A DNA stretch of 64,000 bases, from contig NZ_JBHYMS010000011.1 of assembly GCF_042743185.1 (NCBI RefSeq), positions 1 to 64,000 on the forward strand. Reading direction: 5' to 3'. Each line of letters begins with the position of its first letter. The stretch's first letter is position 1. Below the pieces are notes generated by a model that was not told the origin of the DNA, did not search any database, and worked only from the letters and a program-made list of their open reading frames with translations. The DNA comes from Inquilinus sp042743185 (GTDB taxonomy: Bacteria; Pseudomonadota; Alphaproteobacteria; DSM-16000; Inquilinaceae). Both the position numbers and the translations under genes were made by a program. Positions 41,408-50,130 of the stretch are shown piece by piece.

Positions 41408-42510
41408 CGCACCGTCACGGTCGGCACCACCGACATGCCGGGGCCCAGCGGCAGGTCCGGCGGGTCGTCGAACACGATCTTGACCGGCACCCGCTGCACC
41501 ACCTTGACGTAGTTGCCGGTGGCGTTCTCCGCCGGCAGCAGGGCGAAGGCGGTGCCGCTGCCGAATTGCTGGCTGTCGACATGGCCCGGGAAGTCGCGGT
41601 CGGGATAGGCGTCGATCGAGATCGACACCATCTGGCCCGGCCGCATCAGGTCGAGCTGCGTCTCCTTGAAATTGGCGGTGATCCAGACCTCGCGCGGCAC
41701 CAGCATCATCAGGCTCTGGCCGGGCGAGGCGTAGGCGCCCTTGGCGGCCGACAGCTTGGCCACGCGGCCGGCGACCGGCGCCGTCAGCAGGGTGCGGTCC
41801 TGGTTGGCCTGGGCCTGCTGCAGCGAGGCCTCGGCCTGCTCCAGCGCCGCCACGGCGCTCTGGGCCTGGGCCCGCAGAACGCCGAGCTGCTTGTCGGCGG
41901 CGGTCAGCGACGCCCGGGCGCCGTCGAATTCGGCCTGGCGCTGCCGCAGGTCGGTCGACGCCTGGTCCGCCCGCTGCCGGGTACCGGCGGCAGTCCGCAC
42001 CAGGTCCTGGGCCCGCTTGTTCTCGTCCTCGGCGAATTGCAGCGCCGCCTGGGCGGCGGCGACCTGCAGCCGGGACTGGTCCACCTTCGCCACCTGCGCC
42101 TCGATCTGGGCCGCGACATCGCCGATGTCGGCCTTGGCCTGGTCGACCTTGGCGCGGGCCTGGGCGAGGGCGGCGGCATAGTCGCGGTCGTCGATCCGGG
42201 CCAGCACGGCACCGGCCTCGACCAGTTGGTTGTCGGTCACCGGCACGTCGACGATGGCGCCGCTGATCTGCGGGCTGACGGCGACCGTGCGGGCGTCGAT
42301 GAAGGCGTCGTCGGTGCTCTCGTAGTTGCGGGCGTGCAGCCACCAGCCGACGGCGCCGGCCAGCAGCACCACGGCCGCGACCGAGCCGATCAGGATGGCG
42401 CGCCGATGTCTGGCGAAGACGCCGCGACGGTCCTCCGGCGCGGCCGAATTCCGGTCATCGGGCGCCGAGGTGCCGGCGGCGCCCTGACGGGTTGCGTCGT
42501 CTGGTGCCAT
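41404..42510 (-). CDS. HlyD/EmrA-family membrane fusion protein
   Basis: A 368-aa periplasmic adaptor. One membrane helix lies near residues 37-57 (AILIGSVAAVVLLAGAVGWW). The biotinyl-lipoyl halves follow (STDDAFIDARTVAVSPQISGAIVDVPV and LTAPVAGRVAKLSAAKGAYASPGQSL), split by a long alpha-helical hairpin (about 120-240) rich in Ala, Gln and Glu. It bridges the EmrB-type exporter and an outer-membrane channel such as TolC, which is not in this window. The ATG at 42510 follows GAGGGCTCGAC. Confidence 0.93.
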   Translation of the reverse strand: MAPDDATRQGAAGTSAPDDRNSAAPEDRRGVFARHRRAILIGSVAAVVLLAGAVGWWLHARNYESTDDAFIDARTVAVSPQISGAIVDVPVTDNQLVEAGAVLARIDDRDYAAALAQARAKVDQAKADIGDVAAQIEAQVAKVDQSRLQVAAAQAALQFAEDENKRAQDLVRTAAGTRQRADQASTDLRQRQAEFDGARASLTAADKQLGVLRAQAQSAVAALEQAEASLQQAQANQDRTLLTAPVAGRVAKLSAAKGAYASPGQSLMMLVPREVWITANFKETQLDLMRPGQMVSISIDAYPDRDFPGHVDSQQFGSGTAFALLPAENATGNYVKVVQRVPVKIVFDDPPDLPLGPGMSVVPTVTVR

Positions 42511-42670
42511 GTCGAGCCCTCGTGGCCGGTCCGACGGATGGATGGAGCGGCCTGCGGCCGGGCGGCCGCGGGTCCTGCCAGCGAGAATGTCGCCGCCGCC
42601 CGGATGGTTCCGGCGGCGCGGCGGGACGAAGCGGACGGAACCGCGACGGCCATAGCGGGATTGTTCGGCC

Positions 42671-43543
42671 ATGGAAGTCTCGCTGTTCCACAACCCGAAG
42701 GCCGGCGACGGCGACTGGTCGCCGGACAAGCTGGTCCGCTTGCTGGAGATGTCGGGCTTCGCCCCGGTGCATGTCTCGACCCGGAGCAAGGAGCTGGAAC
42801 GGGCGCTGGAGAATCCGCACGACCTGGTGGTGATCGCCGGCGGCGACGGCGCCGTGGCCGAGATCGTGCGGGCGCTGCACGGCCGGGGCCACACCATCGC
42901 CATCCTGCCGACCGGGAGCTCCAACAACATCGCGCGGGCGCTGGGCATCGTCGAGGAGCCGCGCCACATCGTCGCCGGCCTGGCCAAGGCGAAGCGCACG
43001 CCGCTCCGGATCGGCGTGGTCGAAGGGCCGGAATGGACCCGCAACTTCGTCGAGGCGGTCGGGATGGGTCCTTTGGTGACCGCGATCCGGCAAGGTGCCG
43101 CCGGCGGCAAGGAGCATGGCTCCGACCTGGTCGGGGGACGGCGGCAGGAGCTGCGCGGCATCGTCGCCGATTGCGAGCCGCTCGACGTCAGCCTGATCGT
43201 CGACGGCAAGCGGCTGGACGAAAAGATGCTGATGCTCGAGGTGATGAACCTCCCGATGATCGGTCCGAACCTGCTGCTGGCGCCGGAAGCCGACCCCGGG
43301 GACGCGCATCTCGACGTGGCCTGGCTGCCGGCGGCGAAGCGCCGCTCGATGCTGGCCTGGCTGAAGGACCCGGAGGCCCGGGGATCGCCGCTGCGCCGGG
43401 TGAAGGCCGAGCGGGTCGAGCTGCATCCGCAGGGTGGCAGCCTTCATGTCGACGACAAGGCGGTCGAGGGCGGCGAGGCCACGCTGGTCATCCGCATCGA
43501 GCCCAAGCCGGTGACCGTCCTCATTCCTGGAGACGACGAATGA
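42671..43543 (+). CDS. Diacylglycerol kinase-family lipid kinase
   Basis: A 290-aa member of the DAGK catalytic/YegS-like family. Motifs are FHNPKAGDGDW at the start, VVIAGGDGAVAEIVRAL near residue 57-73, and ILPTGSSNNIARALGI near 80-95. The C-terminal beta-sandwich half is present, with DDKAVEGGEATLVIRIEP. The family phosphorylates diacylglycerol, sphingosine or related lipids. Its stop overlaps the ATG of a phosphatase-like gene (ATGA), so the two probably act in one pathway. Confidence 0.88.
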   Translation: MEVSLFHNPKAGDGDWSPDKLVRLLEMSGFAPVHVSTRSKELERALENPHDLVVIAGGDGAVAEIVRALHGRGHTIAILPTGSSNNIARALGIVEEPRHIVAGLAKAKRTPLRIGVVEGPEWTRNFVEAVGMGPLVTAIRQGAAGGKEHGSDLVGGRRQELRGIVADCEPLDVSLIVDGKRLDEKMLMLEVMNLPMIGPNLLLAPEADPGDAHLDVAWLPAAKRRSMLAWLKDPEARGSPLRRVKAERVELHPQGGSLHVDDKAVEGGEATLVIRIEPKPVTVLIPGDDE

Positions 43544-44370
43544 CCAGCGACGACCTGCCCGCAGCCCGACTGGAGCAGTGGGAGGAGACGGCGATCGAGT
43601 TCGCCCGGCTCGCCGGGGCGGAGATCGTCGCCTCGCTCGGCCGGACCTTCAGCGTCCGGTACAAGACCGGGGCGGGGCAGGGGGACGACCTGCTGTTCCG
43701 GGACCCGGTGTCGGAGGTCGACCAGCGGGTGGAATCCCTGATCCGGGCACGCCTCGCCGAGCTCTACCCCGACCACGGCATCATCGGCGAGGAGATGGAG
43801 GACCATCCGGCAGGGCCCGACAGCCCGGTCTGGGCGATCGACCCGGTCGACGGAACCACCAATTTCGTCAATGGCTTGCCGCTGTTTGCTGCGTCGATCG
43901 GCGTGCTGCATCGCGGCCGGCCGGTGATCGGCGCCATCTGGTGCTCGACCAGCCACGCCTTGCGCTCCGGCGTCTATCACGCCTGCGGCCGCGGCCCGCT
44001 GAGCTTCGACGGGGCGAGGCTGGAGGTCGGCCCGAACCCGGCGGTGCGCCGGCGGCTGGCGGGAGAGCCGCGTCTCGATCCCGGCACGGTGCTGCCCTGG
44101 GAGACCCGGAAGACCGGATCGGCCGCGATCGAATGCGCCTTCGTGGCCGCGGGCCTGCTGGAGGTGGCGCGGTTCGAGCGGCCGAATGTCTGGGACGTGG
44201 CCGGCGGGCTGTGCCTGGTCGCGGCCGCCGGCGGCACGGCCTTCGCGCTGTCGGACCAGGAGCGGGGCTGGGAACGCTTCGCCGGCTTCGGCGACGATCC
44301 CCGCGGCTGGCACGGGCAGCTGGTGATCGGCACCGAGGCCGCCGCCATCCGCCGCAAGGACGCAGCCTGA
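43540..44370 (+). CDS. Inositol monophosphatase-family protein
   Basis: A 276-aa Mg2+-dependent phosphatase of the IMPase/HisN-like family. The metal and phosphate motif WAIDPVDGTTNFVNGLPLFAASIGV is complete near residue 103-127. IIGEEME supplies the earlier Glu, and the second-site region is PNVWDVAGGLCLV. It could hydrolyse myo-inositol phosphate, histidinol phosphate or a sugar phosphate. The overlap with a lipid kinase gene suggests phospholipid head-group metabolism, but this is only positional evidence. It converges with the IclR gene. Confidence 0.88.
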   Translation: MTSDDLPAARLEQWEETAIEFARLAGAEIVASLGRTFSVRYKTGAGQGDDLLFRDPVSEVDQRVESLIRARLAELYPDHGIIGEEMEDHPAGPDSPVWAIDPVDGTTNFVNGLPLFAASIGVLHRGRPVIGAIWCSTSHALRSGVYHACGRGPLSFDGARLEVGPNPAVRRRLAGEPRLDPGTVLPWETRKTGSAAIECAFVAAGLLEVARFERPNVWDVAGGLCLVAAAGGTAFALSDQERGWERFAGFGDDPRGWHGQLVIGTEAAAIRRKDAA

Positions 44371-44435
44371 GACGATCCAGCTAATTCAAAGGCTTACGAA
44401 GAAATCTTGAACTAATCTAACATTCGACAAGCGCT

Positions 44436-45149
44436 TCACTCGGCAGGGAGTCGCGTCGCCAAACTGACCGCCGCCGGCACGATCGCCTCGACCAGCTTTC
44501 GCTCCGCCGCCGCATCGAACCGGCTGATGAGGGTGGAAATCGACAGCGCGCCGCGGAGACGCCCGGCGCTGTCGATGACCGGTGCGGACACGGCCGCCAC
44601 CTCCGGATCGCGCTCGCCGCGGGAGACCGCCACCCCGGCGTCCCGGATCGGAGCGTGGGACGCGTCCTCCGGCTCTGTGAAGGCCAGCAGCACCCGTCCC
44701 GCGGCGCCCTGCCCCAACGGCAGGCGGACGCCTTCGTCGAGATGGTGCCGGGCTGATTTGGGCGAGTTCAGGCGATAGAGGCAGACCCTCTGGTTTCCGT
44801 CGCGGATGTAGAAGGATGCGGTCTCCTGGGTCGCCTCCACCAGGGCACGCAGCGTCGGCCTGACATATTCCCCCAGATCGAAGCTGCGCCGGTACAGCGA
44901 TCCCAGCCGCCACAGCTCAGGGCCCAGCCGGAATGTGCCGTCGCCGCTGCGGGTCAGAAACCGCTTGTGCTCGAGCGACGCTGCGATTCGCAGGATCGTG
45001 CTCTTGTAGAGGCCCGTCCGCCTGGCGATCTCGGCGAGGCTCAGATCCTGGGCCTCCTCGGTGAATGCGCTCAGGATCCCGAGCGCGCGCTCCACCGCGT
45101 CGACGCCTTCTCGCTTCTCCCGCATATCGGGCACTGCCAGACTCTCCAT
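44436..45149 (-). CDS. IclR-family transcriptional regulator
   Basis: A 237-aa regulator. The N-terminal winged helix covers residues 10-75 (VDAVERALGILSAFTEEAQDLSLAEIARRTGLYKSTILRIAASL), and the IclR effector domain follows with PLGQGAAGRVLLAF and GALSISTL. The ATG at 45149 is preferred over one at 45200 because it gives the usual short N-terminus and because the extra residues come from the operator region. It is divergent from the NitT/TauT-type transporter operon, and GTTCT/AGAAC sites lie beside both starts, pointing to autoregulation and control of the catabolic operon. Confidence 0.92.
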   Translation of the reverse strand: MESLAVPDMREKREGVDAVERALGILSAFTEEAQDLSLAEIARRTGLYKSTILRIAASLEHKRFLTRSGDGTFRLGPELWRLGSLYRRSFDLGEYVRPTLRALVEATQETASFYIRDGNQRVCLYRLNSPKSARHHLDEGVRLPLGQGAAGRVLLAFTEPEDASHAPIRDAGVAVSRGERDPEVAAVSAPVIDSAGRLRGALSISTLISRFDAAAERKLVEAIVPAAVSLATRLPAE

Positions 45150-45154
45150 GCATC

Positions 45155-45171
45155 GTTCTGTCCAATAGAAC
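45155..45171. promoter_or_regulatory. Candidate IclR operator, regulator side
   Basis: The inverted repeat GTTCT-N7-AGAAC ends 6 bp from the regulator's start codon. The ten bases ATCGTTCTGT (45152-45161) are the exact reverse complement of ACAGAACGAT in the operator at 45274-45288, so the two sites share sequence. Its position over the regulator's own leader fits autorepression. Confidence 0.5.
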
Positions 45172-45273
45172 AACATTTTTTGTGATCCGCAAGATGGCAC
45201 CGATTTCGAAGGGATTTGATTTCACTGAGAAGAACATGGTTGACGACGGGGTTCCCGACGGTTACCAAAAAAA

Positions 45274-45288
45274 CAGAACGATGTTCTG
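45274..45288. promoter_or_regulatory. Candidate IclR operator, transporter side
   Basis: CAGAACGATGTTCTG is a perfect palindrome with 6-base arms and a 3-base centre. It ends 13 bp upstream of the ATPase start codon at 45302, just before the GGGAGG ribosome-binding site. Size and form resemble operators described for IclR-family proteins. Bound regulator here would block transcription or early elongation of the operon. Confidence 0.6.
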
Positions 45289-45301
45289 TAGGGAGGAACG
45301 A

Positions 45302-46086
45302 ATGGCCCAGGATCTTCCGGCCGTCAGCCTGCGCGACGTGGCCGTGCGCTTCGGTCCGTTCACGGCCGTCGGCAATATGAATCTCACCGTCCGGGACAGC
45401 GAGTTCGTCGCGGTCGTGGGGCCGACGGGCTGCGGGAAATCGACGATCCTCAACGTCGTCACCGGGCTTCTGCAGCCCGCCGCCGGCGAGGTGACGATCT
45501 TCGGCAAGCCGCTGGCGGGCCTCAACGGCGACAGCGGCTACATGCTCCAGCAGGAGGCGATCCTTCCCTGGAAGACCGCCGAGGACAACGTCGCGCTCGG
45601 CCTCGTCTTCCAAGGCGTGACGAAGGAGGAGGCGCGTTTGAAGGCGCGGGTGTGGCTCGCCAAGGTCGGGCTGAAGGGCTTCGAGAAACGCTATCCGCAC
45701 CAGCTGTCGGGCGGCCAGCGCAAGCGGGTGGCGATGGCCCAGACGCTGATCATGGAGCCTCGGATCGTCCTGATGGACGAGCCCTTCTCGGCGCTCGACG
45801 TCCACACCCGACGCCTGATGCACCGGATCCTGCTGGATCTCTGGCAGGCCGACCGCCGGTCGCTGATCTTCATCACGCACGATCTGGACGAGGCGATCAC
45901 GCTGGCGGACCGCGTGGTGGTGATGTCCGCGGTCCCGCGAGCCGCATCGTCGGCGATGTCGAGATCACCCTGCCGCGGCCGCGCGACGTCTCGGCCCTCG
46001 CCACCACCGACGCGTTCGTCGGCCTCTACCGCGAGATCTGGAACCTCCTCGGCGCGGAAGTGGAGAAGAGCTATGCCGTCCAGTAA
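45302..46086 (+). pseudogene. NitT/TauT-type ABC transporter ATPase with a frameshift
   Basis: The first 210 residues are a normal SsuB/TauB-like ATPase: Walker A GPTGCGKSTILNVV, the Q-loop YMLQQEAILPW, signature LSGGQRKRVAMAQTL, Walker B IVLMDEPFSALD and FITHDLDEAITLADRVVVMSA. Near 45929-45932 the frame is lost. One missing base in TCCGCGGTCCC breaks an expected SAGPASRIVGDVEITLPR, which continues in the next frame to a TAA at 46084-46086 and ends LLGAEVEKSYAVQ. In the frame as written the protein runs on through Ser/Arg-rich nonsense into the permease. This is either a sequencing error or a recent mutation. A GGGAGG site precedes the ATG. Confidence 0.85.
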
Positions 46087-46948
46087 GTCGCAGACGCTTC
46101 CGATCCCGGTGACGGCCGCGGTCCCGGCCTCGCAGGAGGATCGGGAGAGGCGGCGGCGCCGGAGTGCCTCCGCCTATCGCATGAAGGTCCGGCTGACGCG
46201 TCTCGCGCTCATCGGCTGCGTCCTTGGGGCCTGGGAAATCGGCGCCGGGACCGGCGTGATCGACCCCTTCTTCTTTCCGCCGCCATCGGAGGTGGTCTCG
46301 CGGATCGTCCAGTGGTTCTCGGAAGGCGACATCTGGCTCGATCTCGGCATCACCCTTTTGGAAACGGCGCTATCCTTCGTTCTCGGCGTGACCGGCGGAA
46401 CCACGCTTGGCCTCTGGCTCGGCCTCTCGCGCTTCGCGTCGGATGTCGTCCAGCCGATCATCAAGGTGTTCAACGCCATTCCGCGCGTCCTGCTGGCGCC
46501 GATCTTCGTGATCTGGTTCGGCCTCGGGCTGGCCTCGAAGGTCGCCCTCGGCATGACGATCGTGATCTTCATCGCCTTCTTCAACACCTACCAGGGCGTG
46601 CGCGAGGTCAACCCGGTCGTCCTGGCGAACGCCCGGCTGCTGCGGGCGAGCAAGCTGGCGCTGCTGCGCCACGTCTACATCCCCTCGGCGATGAGCTGGA
46701 TCCTCTCGTCGCTGCGGGTCTCGGTCGGCATGGCGGTGATGGGGGCGGTGGTCGCGGAGTATCTCGGCTCGTCCATGGGCCTGGGCCACGTCATCGCGCA
46801 GGCCGAGGGCGTCATGGATGCGACCGGCGTCTTCGCCGGGATCGTGGTGCTCTCCCTGTTCGTCGTCCTCCTCGACCTCGTCGTCGACCAACTGGAGAAA
46901 CGGCTCCTCGTCTGGCGCCCGTCATCCAGCCACGAGCACGACGCCTGA
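46073..46948 (+). CDS. NitT/TauT-type ABC transporter permease
   Basis: A 291-aa membrane permease of the SsuC/TauC type with about six helices (LALIGCVLGAWEIGAG, SFVLGVTGGTTLGLWLGL, VLLAPIFVIWFGLGLASKVALG). The coupling loop is typical (LANARLLRASKLALLRHVYIPSAMSWILSSLRVSVGMA). The ATG at 46073 lies 14 nt inside the intended end of the ATPase gene. Because of the ATPase frameshift the permease frame is open back into that gene, but homology starts here. It forms the channel for the binding protein encoded next. Confidence 0.9.
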   Translation: MPSSKSQTLPIPVTAAVPASQEDRERRRRRSASAYRMKVRLTRLALIGCVLGAWEIGAGTGVIDPFFFPPPSEVVSRIVQWFSEGDIWLDLGITLLETALSFVLGVTGGTTLGLWLGLSRFASDVVQPIIKVFNAIPRVLLAPIFVIWFGLGLASKVALGMTIVIFIAFFNTYQGVREVNPVVLANARLLRASKLALLRHVYIPSAMSWILSSLRVSVGMAVMGAVVAEYLGSSMGLGHVIAQAEGVMDATGVFAGIVVLSLFVVLLDLVVDQLEKRLLVWRPSSSHEHDA

Positions 46949-46977
46949 ACCCACATATCCGAACGGGAGGAAACAGC

Positions 46978-48006
46978 ATGAAGATGCTCAAGCACCTGGC
47001 CGCCGCCTTCGGCGTGGCGACGCTCCTGGCCGCCCAGTCCGCGGCGGCCGCGGAGCCCGAGACGAAGGCGGTGACGATCGCGGTGGGCTCGGCGATCCTC
47101 AACTACATGCCGCTGCCGCTGACGAAGGCGCTCGGGAACTTCGAGAAGGAGGGCCTCGACGTCACCATCCAGAACTTCCAGGCCGGCGGCTCGAAGGCGC
47201 TCCAGGCGCTGATCGGGGGATCTGTCGACGGTGTCGTCGGCTTCTACGACCACACCATCCAGATGCAGGCCAAGCGCAAGGACATCTCCTGCGTCTTCCT
47301 GCTCAACGACGTGCCCGGCATCGTCTTCGGCGTCCGCGCCGACCTCGCCGACAAGGTGAACAGCGGGGCCGACCTGAAGGGCCTCAAGATCGGCATCACC
47401 ACGCCGGGCTCGTCGACCGACATGATCGCCCGCTACTACGCCAAGGAGAACGGGCTCGGGCTCCGCGACGTCGAGTTCATCGGCGTGGGCAGCGGGGCGC
47501 CCGGCATGACGGCCCTCGAGAACAAGTCGGTGGACGCCCTCGGCTTCTACGATCCGATCGCGACGCTCCTGACGCGCAAGAACGCGGTGAAGATCCTGTT
47601 CGACGGCCGGACCGTGGACGGATCGAAGAAGGCGTTCGGCGGCATCTATCCGACGGCCTGTCTCTATCTCAACCAGAGCTTCATCGACCGGAACCCCGAG
47701 ACCGTGCAGCGCCTCGCCGACGCGCTGCTGCGGACGATGCGGTGGATCCATGCGAGCTCTCCCGAGGCGATCGTCGACGCGATCCCCCCGGCCTACAAGC
47801 TCGACGACCGCGACCTGAACATCGAGATCATGAAGGCGTCGACCTCGCTCTTTTCCAAGGACGGTCTGTTCGACCCGGAAGCGGTCAAGACGCCGCTCGC
47901 GGTCCTCAGCTCCTACGATCCTGCGATCGGGGCCGCCGGCATCGACCTCTCAAAGACCTACACCAACAGGTTCGCAGAGAAAGCCGCCAAGCGGATTGGC
48001 GACTGA
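46978..48006 (+). CDS. ABC transporter substrate-binding protein (NMT1/TauA-like)
   Basis: A 342-aa periplasmic binding protein with a Sec signal (MLKHLAAAFGVATLLAAQSAAAA). The mature part has the SsuA/THI5-like order: KAVTIAVGSAILNYMPLPLTKALGNFEKEGLDVTIQNFQAGGSKALQALIGGSVDGVVGFYDH, then ADLKGLKIGITTPGSSTDMIARYYAKENGL. Ligands of the wider family are small anions such as sulfonates, nitrate and aromatic or pyrimidine-related acids. The gene lies 29 bp after the permease behind a GGGAGG site. An anionic organic acid for the downstream CoA-transferase is the simplest guess. Confidence 0.92.
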   Translation: MKMLKHLAAAFGVATLLAAQSAAAAEPETKAVTIAVGSAILNYMPLPLTKALGNFEKEGLDVTIQNFQAGGSKALQALIGGSVDGVVGFYDHTIQMQAKRKDISCVFLLNDVPGIVFGVRADLADKVNSGADLKGLKIGITTPGSSTDMIARYYAKENGLGLRDVEFIGVGSGAPGMTALENKSVDALGFYDPIATLLTRKNAVKILFDGRTVDGSKKAFGGIYPTACLYLNQSFIDRNPETVQRLADALLRTMRWIHASSPEAIVDAIPPAYKLDDRDLNIEIMKASTSLFSKDGLFDPEAVKTPLAVLSSYDPAIGAAGIDLSKTYTNRFAEKAAKRIGD

Positions 48007-48064
48007 TCGCGACCAGCTGGCGGATGTTCGCTTCCGTCGGCGACCCCTGCCTGGAGTCCGACTG

Positions 48065-49291
48065 ATGACGATGCCTTTGAAGGGCGTGCGCGTTCTCGAC
48101 CTCTCGAACGTCCTCGCCGGGCCGTTCTGCGGCTACAACCTCGCCCGGCTGGGGGCGGAGGTGATCAAGATCGAGAAGCCCGAGGGCGGCGATCTGGCCC
48201 GCAAGCTCGGCGCCGACCCGGAGATGGCAGCGCGCCTGTCCGGCCTGTCCTTCGTGGCCGTCAATGCCGGCAAGCAGTCGGTCGCGCTGGATCTGAAGGC
48301 GCCGGAGGGGCGGGAGATCTTCCTGCGCCTCGTGAAGGAGGCGGATGTGGTGCTCGAGAACTTCCGTCCCGGCGTCATGGAGCGGCTCGGCCTTTCCTAC
48401 GAGACCCTGGCGGCCGCGAATCCCCGGATCGTCTATTGCGCGATCTCCGGCTTCGGCCAGACCGGCCCCTGGGCCGGGCGGCCGGCCTATGACCAGATCG
48501 TCCAGGGCCTGTCCGGCGTGATGAGCGTCACCGGCGATGCCGCGACCGCACCCCTGAGGACGGGCTTTCCGATCTCGGACACGATCTCCGGACTGACCGC
48601 GGCCTTCGCCATCTCCGCCGCCCTCATCGATCAACGTCAGACCGGACGGGGGCGCTGCATCGACGTCTCCCTCCTGGAAGCGACGCTCGCCGCCATGGGC
48701 TGGGTCGTGTCCAACCACCTCAACGCCGATGTCGATCCCCAGCCGATCGGAAACGAGAACTTCACCGCCGCGCCGTCCGGCACGTTCCGGACGGCGGATG
48801 GCCTCCTGAACATCGCGGCGAACGAGCAGAAGCAATACGAGTCGCTGTGCCGCCTGGTCGGGCGTCCGGACCTCATCGAAGATCCGCGCTTCGCCGCCCG
48901 ACAGGCCCGCAAGGACAATCGGCAGGCGCTGAACGCGGAGCTCACCTCAGCGCTGGCGGCCAGGCCGGCGCGCGAATGGGAGCGGCTGATGAATGACGCG
49001 GGCGTGCCGGCGGGCTGCGTCCTGACCGTGCGGGAGGTCATGGCCGAAACGCAGGTGACGCTGCGGGGGTTCGTGGAAACACTCGACGCGCAGCGCCCCG
49101 GCGGGCGGGCACTGCGCGTGACCCGGCCGGGATTCCTGCTGGACGAGCCCTATCCGGAACCCTCAGGGCCGCCTGGGCTCGGACAGGACACGGTCGAATG
49201 GCTGCGCCGCCTCGGATACGGCCAGGATGAGATCCAGGCGCTGGCCGACCGGGGAATTGTCGGTGTCGATCTGTGCAGGAGCGCGGCATGA
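48065..49291 (+). CDS. CaiB/BaiF-family CoA-transferase
   Basis: A 408-aa class III CoA-transferase. It starts LKGVRVLDLSNVLAGPFCGYNLARLGAEVIKIEKPEGGD, has NFRPGVMERLGLSYETL, YCAISGFGQTGPW and the GFPISDTISGLTAAFAISAAL region with the likely catalytic D172, and ends with the usual GLGQDTVEWLRRLGY. It would move CoA from a donor such as succinyl-CoA or acetyl-CoA to a carboxylate. It lies in a tight operon: its stop overlaps the ATG of the lyase gene. The acid it activates is presumably cut by that lyase. Confidence 0.93.
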   Translation: MTMPLKGVRVLDLSNVLAGPFCGYNLARLGAEVIKIEKPEGGDLARKLGADPEMAARLSGLSFVAVNAGKQSVALDLKAPEGREIFLRLVKEADVVLENFRPGVMERLGLSYETLAAANPRIVYCAISGFGQTGPWAGRPAYDQIVQGLSGVMSVTGDAATAPLRTGFPISDTISGLTAAFAISAALIDQRQTGRGRCIDVSLLEATLAAMGWVVSNHLNADVDPQPIGNENFTAAPSGTFRTADGLLNIAANEQKQYESLCRLVGRPDLIEDPRFAARQARKDNRQALNAELTSALAARPAREWERLMNDAGVPAGCVLTVREVMAETQVTLRGFVETLDAQRPGGRALRVTRPGFLLDEPYPEPSGPPGLGQDTVEWLRRLGYGQDEIQALADRGIVGVDLCRSAA

Positions 49292-50130
49292 GCGTTCCTG
49301 AACTGCCGTCGGACCGTGAGCAGATCGCCGATTACTGGCGCACGGCGATCTCCGACATCGCGCCGGGCCGGATCGCATTCCGGGGCTATCCGATCGAGCA
49401 GCTGATCGGCGCGGTCTCGTTCCCCGCCATGATCTGGCTGATGCTGCGGGGCGAGTTGCCGAGCCTGGAGCAGGAAAGGCTCCTGCAGGCCGCCCTCGTC
49501 GCCTCCGTCGACCACGGTCCGCATGCACCATCGATCGCCATTTCGCGCATGGCCATCTCCTGCGGGCTTCCGCTGAACGGTGTTCTCGCTTCCGCGATCA
49601 ACACGCTCGACGACGTGCATGGCGGCGCCGGCGAACAGGCCCTCGAGGTCTATGACGACCTTCTGGCGCGGCGCAAGGCGGGCGCCAGCGAGGACGAGGC
49701 CGCGGCAGGCGCCGTCGATGCCTATGTGGCCGCGCACGGCAAATACCTGCCGGGCTTCGGCCATCGTTTCCACCCTGTCGACCCGCGCTCCGGGCGCCTT
49801 CTCTCCCTGGTGGACGCCGCGGTCGGGACGGGCGGGATCACCGGCCGCCACGCCGCGGCGGCGAGAGCCGTCGAGCGCTGCTTGCAGGCGCGCAAGGGGC
49901 GGCTCATCCCGATGAACATCGACGGAGCCACGGCCGTGATCTATGGCGAGCTCGGCTTCGCCGCGTCCCTGGCGCGCGGCGTGTTCTGCCTGTCCCGCGC
50001 CGTGGGCATCCTCGCCCATGCCTGGGAGCAGGCGGGACGGGGGGAGCGCAACAAGGGCCCGATCCCCCGCTCCTTCGATTATCGCTACGAGGGGCCGACG
50101 CGCCGCTCCGTGCCGGTTCCGGGCTCATGA
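49288..50130 (+). CDS. Citrate synthase-fold CoA-ester lyase (citryl-CoA lyase-like)
   Basis: A 280-aa protein of the citrate synthase superfamily, much shorter than true citrate synthases. The catalytic framework is kept: HGPHAPSIAISRM for the first His region, LPGFGHRFHPVDPRSGRL for the second His, and MNIDGATAVIYGELGF with the Asp. The N-terminal citrate synthase helices are missing, as in citryl-CoA lyase and related proteins. With a CoA-transferase before it, cleavage of a citryl-CoA- or citramalyl-CoA-like ester into acetyl-CoA (or propionyl-CoA) and a 2-oxo acid is the best proposal. It overlaps both neighbours by four bases. Confidence 0.85.
   Translation: MSVPELPSDREQIADYWRTAISDIAPGRIAFRGYPIEQLIGAVSFPAMIWLMLRGELPSLEQERLLQAALVASVDHGPHAPSIAISRMAISCGLPLNGVLASAINTLDDVHGGAGEQALEVYDDLLARRKAGASEDEAAAGAVDAYVAAHGKYLPGFGHRFHPVDPRSGRLLSLVDAAVGTGGITGRHAAAARAVERCLQARKGRLIPMNIDGATAVIYGELGFAASLARGVFCLSRAVGILAHAWEQAGRGERNKGPIPRSFDYRYEGPTRRSVPVPGS

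Noticed and set aside
42586..42611. EcfG-like promoter upstream of the EmrA-type gene (GGAAC-N17-CATT, minus strand)
   Set aside because: The -10 element mismatches the conserved G, and the site lies about 76 bp from the start codon, unlike the 34-37 bp of the other sites.
45302..46948. A genuine ATPase-permease fusion protein
   Set aside because: The joining segment is Ser/Arg-rich nonsense, while a normal ATPase C-terminus and stop exist in another frame. A frameshift explains this better.
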